Below the pieces are notes generated by a model, which made no database searches, was not told where the DNA came from, and saw only the letters and a program-made list of their open reading frames with translations. The translations under genes and the position numbers were made by a program. Shown piece after piece: positions 7,796-15,788 of a DNA stretch of 64,000 bases. How positions within the stretch are numbered: position 1 is the first letter of the stretch; each line of letters begins with the position of its first letter. The DNA is from Actinoplanes sp. M2I2 (GTDB lineage: Bacteria > Actinomycetota > Actinomycetes > Mycobacteriales > Micromonosporaceae), in contig NZ_JALPVJ010000002.1 in assembly GCF_023544445.1 (NCBI RefSeq), positions 620,001 to 684,000 of the forward strand, read 5' to 3'.

Positions 7796-8799
7796 GCGAC
7801 ATGCTCCTCATCGGGCTCTACGCCCTGGTCGCGGGGGGTGTGGTCGGGGCGGCCGGCGCCGTCGCCCTGCGCCTGCTGCGCCACCGCTCGATCCTGATCC
7901 ACGTCGTCGTGCTGCTCGCGATCACCGTGGCGGCCGTCGCCGCGGGGGTCGCCGCCGTCGCCCGGGCCATGTTCCTGTCCGCTCACGACCTGCGGGTCGT
8001 CCTGGTCACCGTGAGCGCGTCGGCGCTGGTCAGCCTGACCGTGGGAGTGATCTTCGGCCGGCGCCTGGCCGCCTCGGCGGTGTGGGCCCAGGAGGCGCGC
8101 GAGCGGGAGCGCCGGCTCGAGTCGGGCCGGCGTGAGCTGGTCGCCTGGGTGTCGCACGACCTGCGGACGCCGCTGGCCGGCCTGCGGGCGATGGCCGAGG
8201 CCCTGGAGGACGGCGTCGTCGGCGACCCGGCCACCGTGGGGGAGTACCACCGGCGGATCCGCGTCGGTGCCGACCGGATGACCCAGCTGGTCGACGACCT
8301 GTTCGAGCTGTCCCGCATCAACGCCGGCGCGCTGCGCCTGGCCCTGACGGTCGTCCCCCTGCACGAGGTGGTGTCCGACGCGCTGGCCGGTGTCGCGCCG
8401 CTCGCCGCGAGCCGCCGGATCACGCTGACGGCTCCCGAGTCGGGCTGGCCGCCGGTGCGCGCCGGGGAGCGCGAACTGGCCCGGGTGGTGAGCAACCTGC
8501 TGGTCAACGCGGTGCGATACACCCCGGAGGACGGCACGGTGCAGGTCGACGCCGGCCGCGAGGGGGCCGACGTGTGGCTGGCCGTCTCGGACACCTGTGG
8601 CGGCATCCCCGACGACGACCTGCACCGGGTGTTCGACGTCGCGTTCCGCGGCGAGCGGTCGCGCACCCCCGAGACGGGCGCCGGCGGCGGGCTGGGGCTG
8701 GCCATCGTCCGGGGGCTGGTGGAGGCCCACGGCGGCCGGGTGCAGGTGCTCAACCGGGGCCGGGGCTGCCGCTTCGAGGTCCGCCTGCCCGCCGCCTGA
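7792..8799 (+). CDS. Sensor histidine kinase (HisKA/HATPase_c)
   Basis: 335-residue membrane kinase. Three hydrophobic segments occupy about residues 4-28, 33-58 and 68-88 with only very short external loops, so it probably senses within the membrane. The H-box is VSHDLRTPLAG with His122; the N-box NLLVNAVRYTPEDG and the G-boxes SDTCGGIPDDD and GAGGGLGLAIVRGLVEAHGG are complete. ATG at 7792 overlaps the response-regulator stop by 4 bp. Last gene of the operon starting at 3500. Given its partners, the signal may relate to envelope or redox state around the molybdoenzyme (inference). Confidence 0.92.
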   Translation: MSDMLLIGLYALVAGGVVGAAGAVALRLLRHRSILIHVVVLLAITVAAVAAGVAAVARAMFLSAHDLRVVLVTVSASALVSLTVGVIFGRRLAASAVWAQEARERERRLESGRRELVAWVSHDLRTPLAGLRAMAEALEDGVVGDPATVGEYHRRIRVGADRMTQLVDDLFELSRINAGALRLALTVVPLHEVVSDALAGVAPLAASRRITLTAPESGWPPVRAGERELARVVSNLLVNAVRYTPEDGTVQVDAGREGADVWLAVSDTCGGIPDDDLHRVFDVAFRGERSRTPETGAGGGLGLAIVRGLVEAHGGRVQVLNRGRGCRFEVRLPAA

Positions 8800-8889
8800 G
8801 GCGCCGCCCGTGCGGTTCCCGGCGGTTTCGGGACGGGTTACGGGCGCGCAGCTTCCGGGCGGCGGACAAACGATCTGGACCCGACCGGC

Positions 8890-10188
8890 ATGGTTCAGGG
8901 CCGCCAGGGGCAGATTGCACGGGTGCAAATCTCTGATGTGATCTTCGGCGTGGTCGGCGTCGGCGTGCTTCTGGCCGGCATCCTGCCGCGATTGCTGGAA
9001 CACCGGCCCCTGTCGATGCCGATCATCTTCGTCGGGCTCGGCATGCTGGTCTTCGGGCTGCCGATCGACCTGCCCGACGCCGACCCGCTGGCCCACCCGA
9101 AGGTGACCGAGCACCTGACCGAGATCGGCGTGATCGTCGCGCTGATGGGCGCCGGGCTCAAGATCGACCGTCCGTTCAGCCGCAAGGGCTGGGCGTCGAC
9201 CTGGCGGTTGCTGGCCATCGCCATGCCGCTGACCATCGCCGCGATGGCGCTGCTCGGCTGGTGGTGGATCGGCCTGGTGCCGGCCACCGCGCTGCTGCTG
9301 GGGGCGGCGCTCGCCCCGACCGACCCGGTGCTGGCCTCGGACGTCCAGGTGGGCGAGCCGACCGACGAGGAGGACTCCGAGGACGAGGTGCGGTTCGCGC
9401 TGACCTCGGAGGCCGGGCTCAACGACGGGCTGGCGTTCCCGTTCGTGTACGCGGCGATCGCGATGGCCGGCGCGGCCGGCCTGGGCTGGGTCGGCGAGTG
9501 GGCCTGGCAGGATCTGCTCTACAAGGTCGTGGTCGGCATCGTCGGCGGCCTGGTGGTCGGCAAGCTGCTGGGCAAGCTGTTCTTCCGGGCCAAGACCGAG
9601 GCGTTGCGGCTGGCCCGGCACTCCGAGGGTTTCCTGGCCCTGGCCGCGACGTTCCTGGCCTACGGAGTGGTCGAGGTCGCGCAGGGCTACGGGTTCCTGG
9701 CGGTGTTCGTGGCCGCGCGGGCCATCCGGGCCGCGGAACGTTCGCACGACTATCACCAGGTCCTGCACGATTTCGCCGAGCAGACCGAGCGGCTGCTGAC
9801 CGTGCTGTTGCTGCTGCTGTTCGGTGGCGCCGTCGTCGGCGGTCTGCTGGAACCACTAACCTGGCCGGCCGCGCTGGCCGGGCTGGCGCTGATCTTCGTC
9901 CTGCGACCGCTGGCGGGCTTCCTGTCGCTGCGCGGCGCGCCGGGGCGCCGGTCGGAGCACTGGGTGATCGCGTCCTTCGGCATCCGCGGGATCGGCTCCT
10001 TCTACTACCTGTCGTACGCGCTGACCCAGGCCGCCTTCCCCGGCGCCGACCTGGCCTGGGCCACGATCGGGTTCGTCGTGCTGGTGTCGGTGGTGCTGCA
10101 CGGGGTGGCCGCCACCCCGGTGATGCGCCGGCTCGACCGGGCCAACCAGCGCACCGGCCAGGACCAGGCGGTGGCCGGCGCGGCCTGA
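8890..10188 (+). CDS. Cation/proton antiporter (CPA family)
   Basis: 432-residue polytopic protein with about 12 hydrophobic segments. Features of monovalent cation:proton antiporters are visible: ALMGAGLKIDRPF, the ALAPTDPVLASDVQVG stretch with the conserved acidic transport residue, the TSEAGLNDGLAFPFVY motif with a second acidic residue, and FGIRGIGSFYYLSYA in the late helices. An acidic loop (TDEEDSEDE) lies between the two core motifs. ATG at 8890 is the longest start; GTG at 8923 removes a poorly hydrophobic leader and is at least as plausible. It is separated by 90 bp from the two-component pair. Expected role: Na+ or K+/H+ exchange in pH or salt homeostasis; the ion is not deducible. 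Confidence 0.88.
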   Translation: MVQGRQGQIARVQISDVIFGVVGVGVLLAGILPRLLEHRPLSMPIIFVGLGMLVFGLPIDLPDADPLAHPKVTEHLTEIGVIVALMGAGLKIDRPFSRKGWASTWRLLAIAMPLTIAAMALLGWWWIGLVPATALLLGAALAPTDPVLASDVQVGEPTDEEDSEDEVRFALTSEAGLNDGLAFPFVYAAIAMAGAAGLGWVGEWAWQDLLYKVVVGIVGGLVVGKLLGKLFFRAKTEALRLARHSEGFLALAATFLAYGVVEVAQGYGFLAVFVAARAIRAAERSHDYHQVLHDFAEQTERLLTVLLLLLFGGAVVGGLLEPLTWPAALAGLALIFVLRPLAGFLSLRGAPGRRSEHWVIASFGIRGIGSFYYLSYALTQAAFPGADLAWATIGFVVLVSVVLHGVAATPVMRRLDRANQRTGQDQAVAGAA

Positions 10189-10194
10189 CGGTTG

Positions 10195-10302
10195 CTCGCC
10201 CCGGGCCGGCGGCTCGCCCCGGGCCGGCGGCTCGCCCCGGGCCGGCGGCTCGCCCCGGGCCGGCGGCTCGCCCCGGGCCGGCGGCTCGCCCCGGGCCGGC
10301 GG
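10195..10302. repeat. Six perfect 18-bp tandem repeats (CTCGCCCCGGGCCGGCGG)
   Basis: Six exact copies begin 6 bp after the antiporter stop: 10195-10212 and then every 18 bp to 10302. The unit contains CCCGGG and CCGGC palindromes, so the transcript can form several alternative GC-only stems. Because 18 is a multiple of three and has no stop, all six frames are open across the array; in the frame of the next gene it would read (RLAPGR)n. Perfect identity implies recent expansion or slippage. Confidence 0.95.
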
Positions 10303-10350
10303 CGAATGCCGTGGCGCGAGACCGGCCGATCGGGCAGGATCCGGCCCAGG

Positions 10351-10794
10351 GTGATCGACGTGCGGACACGATTGCGGCGGATCCGCCTCGACGGGCGCAC
10401 CTATACCTGGCGGGCGGAGATCGGCCATGTGCGCGGCAGCGGCGACTGTCACCGGTGCGTCCGGCTGCGGGCCTGGGGCGCCGGGAAGACCGGCCGGGCG
10501 CTGCAGGCCGATCTGCTGTCGACCGCCTGGCCGGCGCCGTCCGGGGCGTGCGCGACCGACGGCAGCTATCCCACCACGGCCGAGGTGCGCGCGATCATCA
10601 CCTACGCCCTCGGCCAGGGCTGGCCGCCGGACCGGCGCGGCGGAACCTTCGTCCTGTCGGAGCGCGAGCACGCGGCCCGGTTCGCGTTGCCCGGTTTCCT
10701 GCTGACCGACCGGCTCCGTACGGCAGAAGGCGCCGATCCCACCGCCCGGGTGATCAAGGCCCACGAGGCCCGGCCGGCCGCGGCCCCGGAGTAA
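10351..10794 (+). CDS. Hypothetical protein, actinobacterial type, with CxxC motif
   Basis: 147-residue soluble protein that I do not recognise. It begins (from GTG 10351) with an Arg-rich stretch (RTRLRRIRLDGRTYTWRAEIGH), carries a C-H-R-C pair near residue 34 (GDCHRCVRLRAWG), then SYPTTAEVRAIITYALGQGW and a conserved-looking GGTFVLSEREHAARFALPGFLLTDR segment. Codon use is typical for the window, so it is likely real. The frame is open upstream through ATG 10306 and the entire 18-bp repeat array, so a longer form with an N-terminal RLAPGR repeat is possible. Function unknown. Confidence 0.55.
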   Translation: MIDVRTRLRRIRLDGRTYTWRAEIGHVRGSGDCHRCVRLRAWGAGKTGRALQADLLSTAWPAPSGACATDGSYPTTAEVRAIITYALGQGWPPDRRGGTFVLSEREHAARFALPGFLLTDRLRTAEGADPTARVIKAHEARPAAAPE

Positions 10795-10958
10795 CCGGCT
10801 CACCGGCGCTCGATCGGGTGCCCACGTCCGGGCGGCGCAACGCCGGAGTAGCCGGCTCACCAGCGCTCGGCCAGTCGCCCGCGACCGGGCGGCGCCTCGC
10901 CGGAACAGCCGGGTCACCAGCGTTCGACCAGGTGCTTTCGTCCCGGCGGCGGATCGTA
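10788..10958. repeat. Three 57-bp imperfect direct repeats spanning a gene 3' end
   Basis: Units lie at 10788-10844, 10845-10901 and 10902-10958. Each begins GGAG/GGAA plus about ACCGGCTCACC and ends in a GCGGCG-rich stretch. On the reverse strand each unit encodes a PGR-x4-ERW/ERR-stop tail: PGRKHLVERW in unit 3 (the true C-terminus of the gene at 10914-11297), PGRGRLAERW in unit 2 and PGRGHPIERR in unit 1. Units 1 and 2 therefore look like decayed tandem duplications of that gene's 3' end. Unit 1 also supplies the stop codon of the upstream + strand gene. Confidence 0.85.
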
Positions 10959-11297
10959 GGGCTCGGGCCAGTGATCAGTGATCCGGCCGATCAGGCCGTG
11001 CTCGTCCACCTCGAGCCAGACGCACGCCTCCAGTCCGTCGTCACCGACCCGGACGTCCAGCCACAACGCGGCGAGCTGGCCGTCGGCGACCACCCGGCGC
11101 ACGCGCAGGTGCCAATCGCCCGGATACTCCTCGTTGAACCGCACGAACGCGGACCGGCCGCGGATCCGCTCGCGCGTCTGCGGCATCTCGTAGATCACGT
11201 CGTCGGTCAGCAGGCTGGTCAGCCGGGGCCAGTCACGATGCTCGAGACTGTCGACGTACGCGATCGCTGCCTGCCGGGTCGCGGGGGTGTCAACCAT
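10914..11297 (-). CDS. SnoaL-like / NTF2-fold protein
   Basis: 127-residue SnoaL-like protein (ATRQAAIAYVDSLEHRDWPRLTSLLTDDVIYEMP at the N-terminus, then GRSAFVRFNEEYPGDWHLRVRRVVADG and a final VWLEVDEHGLIGRITDHWPEPYDPPPGR). This matches the usual single-domain length; proteins of this group are often annotated nuclear-transport-factor-2-like. ATG at 11297 (MVDTPATRQ) is preferred to ATG at 11318 because the first family helix follows directly. Its 3' end forms unit 3 of the 57-bp repeat array. No operon partner is evident; the N-acetyltransferase lies 130 bp upstream on the same strand. Function unknown. Confidence 0.72.
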   Translation of the reverse strand: MVDTPATRQAAIAYVDSLEHRDWPRLTSLLTDDVIYEMPQTRERIRGRSAFVRFNEEYPGDWHLRVRRVVADGQLAALWLDVRVGDDGLEACVWLEVDEHGLIGRITDHWPEPYDPPPGRKHLVERW

Positions 11298-11334
11298 GCG
11301 GCGGACGCTATCGCGCACCCCCGACAGAAACGGC

Positions 11335-11427
11335 TCAGGCGGCGCTCCGGGCCGCCCGCTCGGACAGGCGCAGTCCCGGGCCGAGCGCGGCCGTCACGAC
11401 CAGGGACGCGAGCTGGTCGCCGCCGGG
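11335..11427 (-). pseudogene. In-frame coding-like tail after the N-acetyltransferase stop
   Basis: Directly after the TGA of the N-acetyltransferase (11428-11430) the same frame stays open for 30 codons (PGGDQLASLVVTAALGPGLR...) to TGA at 11335-11337. Nearly every codon ends in G or C, as in real genes of this window. It lies past the normal N-acetyltransferase end, so it may be the 3' remnant of another gene fused by deletion, or a read-through extension. No start codon or RBS of its own is seen. Confidence 0.3.
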
Positions 11428-12303
11428 TCAGGTTGATCCTCTGTTCACGTTGATCCACTGCTCGTGGGCGATCACCAGGCGCCGCCACAGATCGGCGCGT
11501 TCGGGGGGCGTCACGTCGTCGAGGGGCAGCCCGAAAAGGTCGTCGAGCGCGTTGAAGTAGTCCTGCCGGTCGTCGAGCACGGTGCTGCTGGTCGTCTCGC
11601 CCACCCGCGTCAACGTCAGCCCGCGCAGGACATCGGCGCCTGTGGCGTCGCGACGCTGCACCGTGGCGGTTCGCACGAAACCGGACTCGGGCGAGGTGGA
11701 CAGATGCCGGTGCTGGTCGGCGAACGCCGGCATCCCCGTGGCCTCGCCCCGGAAGTCCAGGCCGAGGAAGCCGCCGCGCGGGTCGTGGTCGAACCGCCAT
11801 CCACCCGGCTCGGCGGTCGAGGGACGCAGGGCGTACCGGAACGGCCCCTGCCGATACTCGCCCTCGACCAGCGGTAGGGGCTCATGCAGGCCGTCGCCCA
11901 TCCCCAGGTCGACCAGCCACCGGCCGTGCGGCGCGCCGGGCGCGGGCAGCTCCGACACGGTCAGCACCAGATGGTTCCCGGTCGCCCCGGCGGGCCGCCC
12001 GGCTGTCGGCTGCACCCCGCCGACGTGGCGGCCGACCCGGTATCCCAGCGCCCGCAGCAGCGCCGAGAAGGCCCCGTTGAGGTGATAGCAGTAGCCGCCC
12101 CGGCCCCGCAGGATCCGGTCCGCCGACTCCAGCGGGTCGACGGTGGTGGGCCGCCCGAGCCAGATTTCCAGACACTCGTAAGGGACGCGTTCGGCGTGGG
12201 CCCGATGCAGCGCGCGCAGATTCTCGACGCTTGGTGATCCGTGTGCGGCAGGGTCGATGCCGAGCCGCCGGAGATAACCGGGGATGTCGATCGCGCGAGT
12301 CAC
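11428..12303 (-). CDS. nat: Arylamine N-acetyltransferase
   Basis: 291-residue enzyme that transfers acetyl groups from acetyl-CoA to arylamines, arylhydrazines or, in antibiotic pathways, acts as amide synthase. The catalytic triad is visible: Cys72 in RGRGGYCYHLNGAF, His111 in TGNHLVLTV and Asp132 in WLVDLGMGD. The N-terminal IDIPGYLRRLGID and VPYECLEIWLG are typical. Length matches the family. GTG at 12303 is chosen because the first conserved helix begins at residue 4; the open frame upstream lacks family similarity. It is 14 bp downstream of the M48 protease gene on the same strand, so the two may be co-transcribed. Confidence 0.9.
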   Translation of the reverse strand: MTRAIDIPGYLRRLGIDPAAHGSPSVENLRALHRAHAERVPYECLEIWLGRPTTVDPLESADRILRGRGGYCYHLNGAFSALLRALGYRVGRHVGGVQPTAGRPAGATGNHLVLTVSELPAPGAPHGRWLVDLGMGDGLHEPLPLVEGEYRQGPFRYALRPSTAEPGGWRFDHDPRGGFLGLDFRGEATGMPAFADQHRHLSTSPESGFVRTATVQRRDATGADVLRGLTLTRVGETTSSTVLDDRQDYFNALDDLFGLPLDDVTPPERADLWRRLVIAHEQWINVNRGST

Positions 12304-12317
12304 GGGCGGGGCCCTTC

Positions 12318-13328
12318 TCAGTCGTGGACGATCTCTTTCAGCATCGTGCGGTGCAGCGCCTCGGCGTACGGCTTGAGCTCCTGCTCCAGGATGGCGGCCT
12401 CCGCCTCGCCGACGCTCACCGCCGCGCCGTGAGCCGGGCGGGTGGTCAGCCACTGATGGCGCCGCCCGGGCGCGGGGTGTGAGGCGAAGAACGAGGCTTC
12501 CGTACGGATGGAGAGCTGCCGCCGAGCCGCCGCCCCCGCCGATTCCCGTTCCTGCACCGACTGCAGCATGCGGCGCCACCGCGTCGCGGCCTCACCCTTC
12601 GGCACGTGGCGCTGCACGTATCCGGCCGGGCTCGGGATCGCGGCGGTCACGTCGAGCAGGCGGAGCACGGCGGCGGTCCCGGCGGCCCGGGCGGCCAGGT
12701 CGTCGGCTCGCAGCTCGACGGTGCGCTGATCGCGGGCGGACACCGCATTGATCGCCAGGTGCGTGGCGAACAGCAGCCAGGAGAGCACGCCGCCGGTCAG
12801 CTGCCAGATCAGCAGGCCGGCGAGCTGGATGCTCGGCCCGAGCTCCCAGGGCGACACGCTCGGCGGCCGGATCAGCTCGGACAGGCGGCCGAACGTGTTC
12901 CGGGCCGGCGCGGTGAGCAGGACGCGACGCGTGTCGGCGTACCGGAGGTGACCGAGTTCGTGACCGAGCAGCGCCACCACCTCCTGCGGCCGCAGGGCGA
13001 GCAGCAGCCGCACCCCGAGGAACAGGACCCGCCGCGGCCGGGGCCCGACGGTCACGACGCCCGCGCTCCACCCGAAGGTGATCAGCACGACGTCCGGCCG
13101 CGGCGTGTCCAGCCGTTCGGCGATGCGGCCGATGATCGCGTGCAGGGTCGGCGCGTCGGCCGGCTCGACCCGGTAACTGTTCTTGAGCAACGGCTTCAGG
13201 CGGTCGAAGCGCGGGCGGAGCAGGGCCGCGAAAGCCAGCAGGAACAGACCGGAGACGATCGGCCAGAACGGACCTCCGACGACGATCAGCCACACCCCGG
13301 CGACGATCGCCGTCACCATCACGACCAT
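12318..13328 (-). CDS. M48-family membrane zinc metalloprotease
   Basis: 336-residue protease with hydrophobic segments at about 4-36 and 160-195. The zinc site is HELGH (His123, Glu124, His127) with the third ligand Glu205 in VELRADD. Such HtpX/Ste24-like enzymes cleave membrane proteins with the active site on the cytoplasmic side. ATG at 13328 is the only standard start, but the frame stays open upstream with strong G/C third positions and family-like sequence (AEIGRHAGFRSDRLLAE...). The N-terminus is therefore probably longer, from a non-standard start or after a frame error; a shift near 13465 would join ATG at 13500. Divergent from the small membrane protein at 13550. Confidence 0.85.
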   Translation of the reverse strand: MVVMVTAIVAGVWLIVVGGPFWPIVSGLFLLAFAALLRPRFDRLKPLLKNSYRVEPADAPTLHAIIGRIAERLDTPRPDVVLITFGWSAGVVTVGPRPRRVLFLGVRLLLALRPQEVVALLGHELGHLRYADTRRVLLTAPARNTFGRLSELIRPPSVSPWELGPSIQLAGLLIWQLTGGVLSWLLFATHLAINAVSARDQRTVELRADDLAARAAGTAAVLRLLDVTAAIPSPAGYVQRHVPKGEAATRWRRMLQSVQERESAGAAARRQLSIRTEASFFASHPAPGRRHQWLTTRPAHGAAVSVGEAEAAILEQELKPYAEALHRTMLKEIVHD

Positions 13329-13549
13329 GATGACCGCGGAGATGGCGACGAGGAAGCGGTGACCGCCGCGACCGACCGGCTCGACCGCGGCCGACTCGGC
13401 GAGCAGCCGATCCGAGCGGAACCCGGCGTGCCGGCCGATCTCCGCACGGCGCTTGGCAGTGTTTCCGCGTGGGCCCGTCCGGGTGAGGGCCCGACCGCAT
13501 GGGATCGCGGCCGAGCGGGTAATGGCGCGGGTCGACGAGGGGTGGTCAC

Positions 13550-13981
13550 TTGAGTACGTTCCTGGTGCTGGCCGGCATCGCGCTTGTTCTGTGCGGCGTC
13601 GTTCTGGTCGTCGTGCAGGTGCGTCGCGGTGCGGTCGGGCTGTCGCCGGTGCGCGGCGTGAGCGCGGAGACCCGCCGGGCCGTGGCCCGAGCCATCCGCG
13701 TCGGCGAGACCGACGACCCGGAAGTCGACCGCCTGGCCCGCCGCACGCTGCGGTCCGAGAACGCGTTCCGCTGGTCGATCTACTTCTACGGGACGATGCT
13801 GGCCGTCTCGGTCTACCTGCTCATCGTCGGCCCGCACACGCCCGACCGGGTCCTGCAGCAGTCCGCCCTCGTTCTGCTCTGGACCGGCCTGACGGCGCGG
13901 GACGTGGTCAACCGGCGTCGCCTCAACCGTTATCGCGGCTTGCGGCCGACGCTGACGGACGCGGGCGCTTCAGGAGTGTGA
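13550..13981 (+). CDS. Small two-helix membrane protein
   Basis: 143 residues, with a hydrophobic N-terminal segment (FLVLAGIALVLCGVVLVVVQV, shown in part), a soluble middle part rich in Arg/Glu (SAETRRAVARAIRVGETDDPEVDRLARR) and two hydrophobic segments at about 73-92 and 104-118. The start is TTG at 13550, supported by GAGGGG about 8 bp upstream and by the membrane helix beginning at residue 4. No domain recognised. It faces the M48 protease divergently and is followed by a hairpin terminator at 14018-14038. Confidence 0.65.
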   Translation: MSTFLVLAGIALVLCGVVLVVVQVRRGAVGLSPVRGVSAETRRAVARAIRVGETDDPEVDRLARRTLRSENAFRWSIYFYGTMLAVSVYLLIVGPHTPDRVLQQSALVLLWTGLTARDVVNRRRLNRYRGLRPTLTDAGASGV

Positions 13982-14017
13982 CGGTAGTGCCGTAGGCGCT
14001 CAGTAGCTGTCCGGGGT

Positions 14018-14038
14018 GGCGGCACTGGGTGTGCCGCC
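14018..14038. terminator. Bidirectional hairpin terminator
   Basis: Perfect 8-bp inverted repeat GGCGGCAC / GTGCCGCC around a TGGGT loop, in the 161-bp gap between the convergent genes ending at 13981 (+) and 14143 (-). No T-run is present, as is common in high-GC actinobacteria. Confidence 0.6.
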
Positions 14039-14142
14039 CTCGGCCTTGCCGACGATCAGCTGCCGGCCCGGCGCGCTCCGGACAGGGGTCCGTCCTGGTC
14101 CCGCGCCCGGCCGCCGGTGGGCGACGAGGCGCGGGATCGGGA

Positions 14143-15678
14143 TCAGGCGGCCTGAAGGACCGGTGTGCAGGCGCAACCGGCCACCCGCGCCGCGAGGGTC
14201 CCGCTCGCCGCCGCGGCCTCGACGTCGCTGAGCATGTCCTCCCGGCGTTCCGCGCTGATCAGCTCGCCCCGCACGACCACCGCGTGTACCCGCTGGGTGT
14301 TGCGGATGTCGGCGAGCGGATCGGCGTCGAGGACGACCAGGTCGGCGATCGCGTTGCGCCGGACGGTGCCGGCGTCGCGCAGACCGAGGAACCGGGCCGG
14401 TGTTCTGGTCGCCGCCCGGAGGGCCTGCATCCGGGTGAAGCCGGCCGCGACCAGGTTCCGCAGCTCGTCGTGCAGGCTGAAACCGGGGTAGATGTAGGGC
14501 GTTCCGGTGTCGGTGCCGGCGAGGATCGGCACCCCGGCTCGATGGGCGGCGCCCAGCCAGTGCAGACGGGCACGGAACAGTTCCCGGTGCTCGGCCGCGT
14601 CCTTGGCCGTACGCCCGGCCAGATAGACCTGCTCGAGCTGGTCCTGCCAGCTGGTCCGGGTGGCCGCCGGCAGGTAGCGCAGCCGGTCGCTGTCCGACGT
14701 GGTCGACTCGGGCAGGTCGAAGACGCGGTGCTGGACCAGCGTGGGCACCTGGTGCGAGCCGTCGGCCGCCAGACCGCGGAACACTTTCCGGGCCCGCGCC
14801 GGGTCGAACGTCCGGGCGGCCAGGACCTCCAGCGGGTGGGTCCGGTTGAAGTAGCTGTTGAAGTCGCCGCTGCGGATGGTCGCGAGCCGGCGGCGGATCT
14901 CGGTCTCCGCACTCGAGGTGTCGAACCAGCCCGTGAAGAGGTGCTCGAAGCTGCGCTGACCGGCCGCGCTCGCCTCGGCCAGGGGGATCGCGTCCGGGGT
15001 GTGGCCGACGAAGGCGACGCCGAGCCTGCGCGACTCATCGGCGATCGCGTAGTAGGCCTCCGGGCTGAGCCGGACGTAGACCTTGATGAAGTCGGCTCCG
15101 CCGGCGACGGCCGCGCGCACGGCCGCCCGGGCCTGCTGAGCATTCGCGACTTCGACGTACGGTGCGCCCGCCCCCGCGAGCAGGGCCGGGCTGCCGTCGA
15201 GGATGCTGCTGGCGACGGTGTAGCGAGGACCGCGTAGCGTGCCGGCGGCGATCCGGTCCCGCCATTGGTAGAGGAACGCTTGGCCGTTCATGTCGCGTAC
15301 CGTCGTGACGCCGTTGGCCAGGAACAACGGCAGGTCGATCTGTTCCTGGCCGCTGCCGTGGACATGGGAGTCGGTCAGACCCGGGATGACGAACTTGCCG
15401 CGCCCGTCGACCACCTCGGCATCGGCCGGCACGTGCACCTCGCGTGCGGTGCCGACGGCGGCGATCCGGTCGCCGCGCACCACGACCGTGACGTCGCGCA
15501 GCGGCTTGTCCCCGGCCGGGTCGATCACTGTGGTCCCGGTGATCGCCACAGTGGAGCCGGAGCCCCCGGCTGGGCCGGTGGCGTCGGCCGGGGAGCCCTT
15601 CAGGGTCCCGATCGCCATTCCCGCGCCGACTCCGAGACCGGCACCGAGAAGCCGGCGTCGGGAGAACCTTGCACTCAT
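14143..15678 (-). CDS. Tat-exported amidohydrolase
   Basis: 511-residue metal-dependent hydrolase. The N-terminus has a twin-arginine signal (FSRRRLLGAGLGVGAG). The amidohydrolase fold is complete: HVH at 105-107 (LTDSHVHGSG), a lysine in FIKVYVRL as possible bridging carbamate, histidines in FVGHTPDA and SFEHLF, and the Asp of LAGTDTGTPY; the end resembles imidazolonepropionase-like enzymes (LRDAGTVRRNAIADLVVLDADPL). It should act outside the cytoplasmic membrane. ATG at 15678 has GGAG at good spacing. It lies 110 bp downstream of, and on the same strand as, the LacI-controlled ABC operon, so it may release the substrate that this operon imports (inference). Confidence 0.88.
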   Translation of the reverse strand: MSARFSRRRLLGAGLGVGAGMAIGTLKGSPADATGPAGGSGSTVAITGTTVIDPAGDKPLRDVTVVVRGDRIAAVGTAREVHVPADAEVVDGRGKFVIPGLTDSHVHGSGQEQIDLPLFLANGVTTVRDMNGQAFLYQWRDRIAAGTLRGPRYTVASSILDGSPALLAGAGAPYVEVANAQQARAAVRAAVAGGADFIKVYVRLSPEAYYAIADESRRLGVAFVGHTPDAIPLAEASAAGQRSFEHLFTGWFDTSSAETEIRRRLATIRSGDFNSYFNRTHPLEVLAARTFDPARARKVFRGLAADGSHQVPTLVQHRVFDLPESTTSDSDRLRYLPAATRTSWQDQLEQVYLAGRTAKDAAEHRELFRARLHWLGAAHRAGVPILAGTDTGTPYIYPGFSLHDELRNLVAAGFTRMQALRAATRTPARFLGLRDAGTVRRNAIADLVVLDADPLADIRNTQRVHAVVVRGELISAERREDMLSDVEAAAASGTLAARVAGCACTPVLQAA

Positions 15679-15788
15679 CGCTGATCTCCATCGTTGGTTC
15701 GGATGAACAAGAGCGACCCTAAAAGCTGACACTGACGTGAGAGGCAAGGGCGAGATCAGCTGGCGTCGTGTGCCGTGGAGCACAGCGG

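Noticed and set aside
10195..10302. CRISPR-like array
   Set aside because: The 18-bp units are directly adjacent with no unique spacers, and no cas gene is near.
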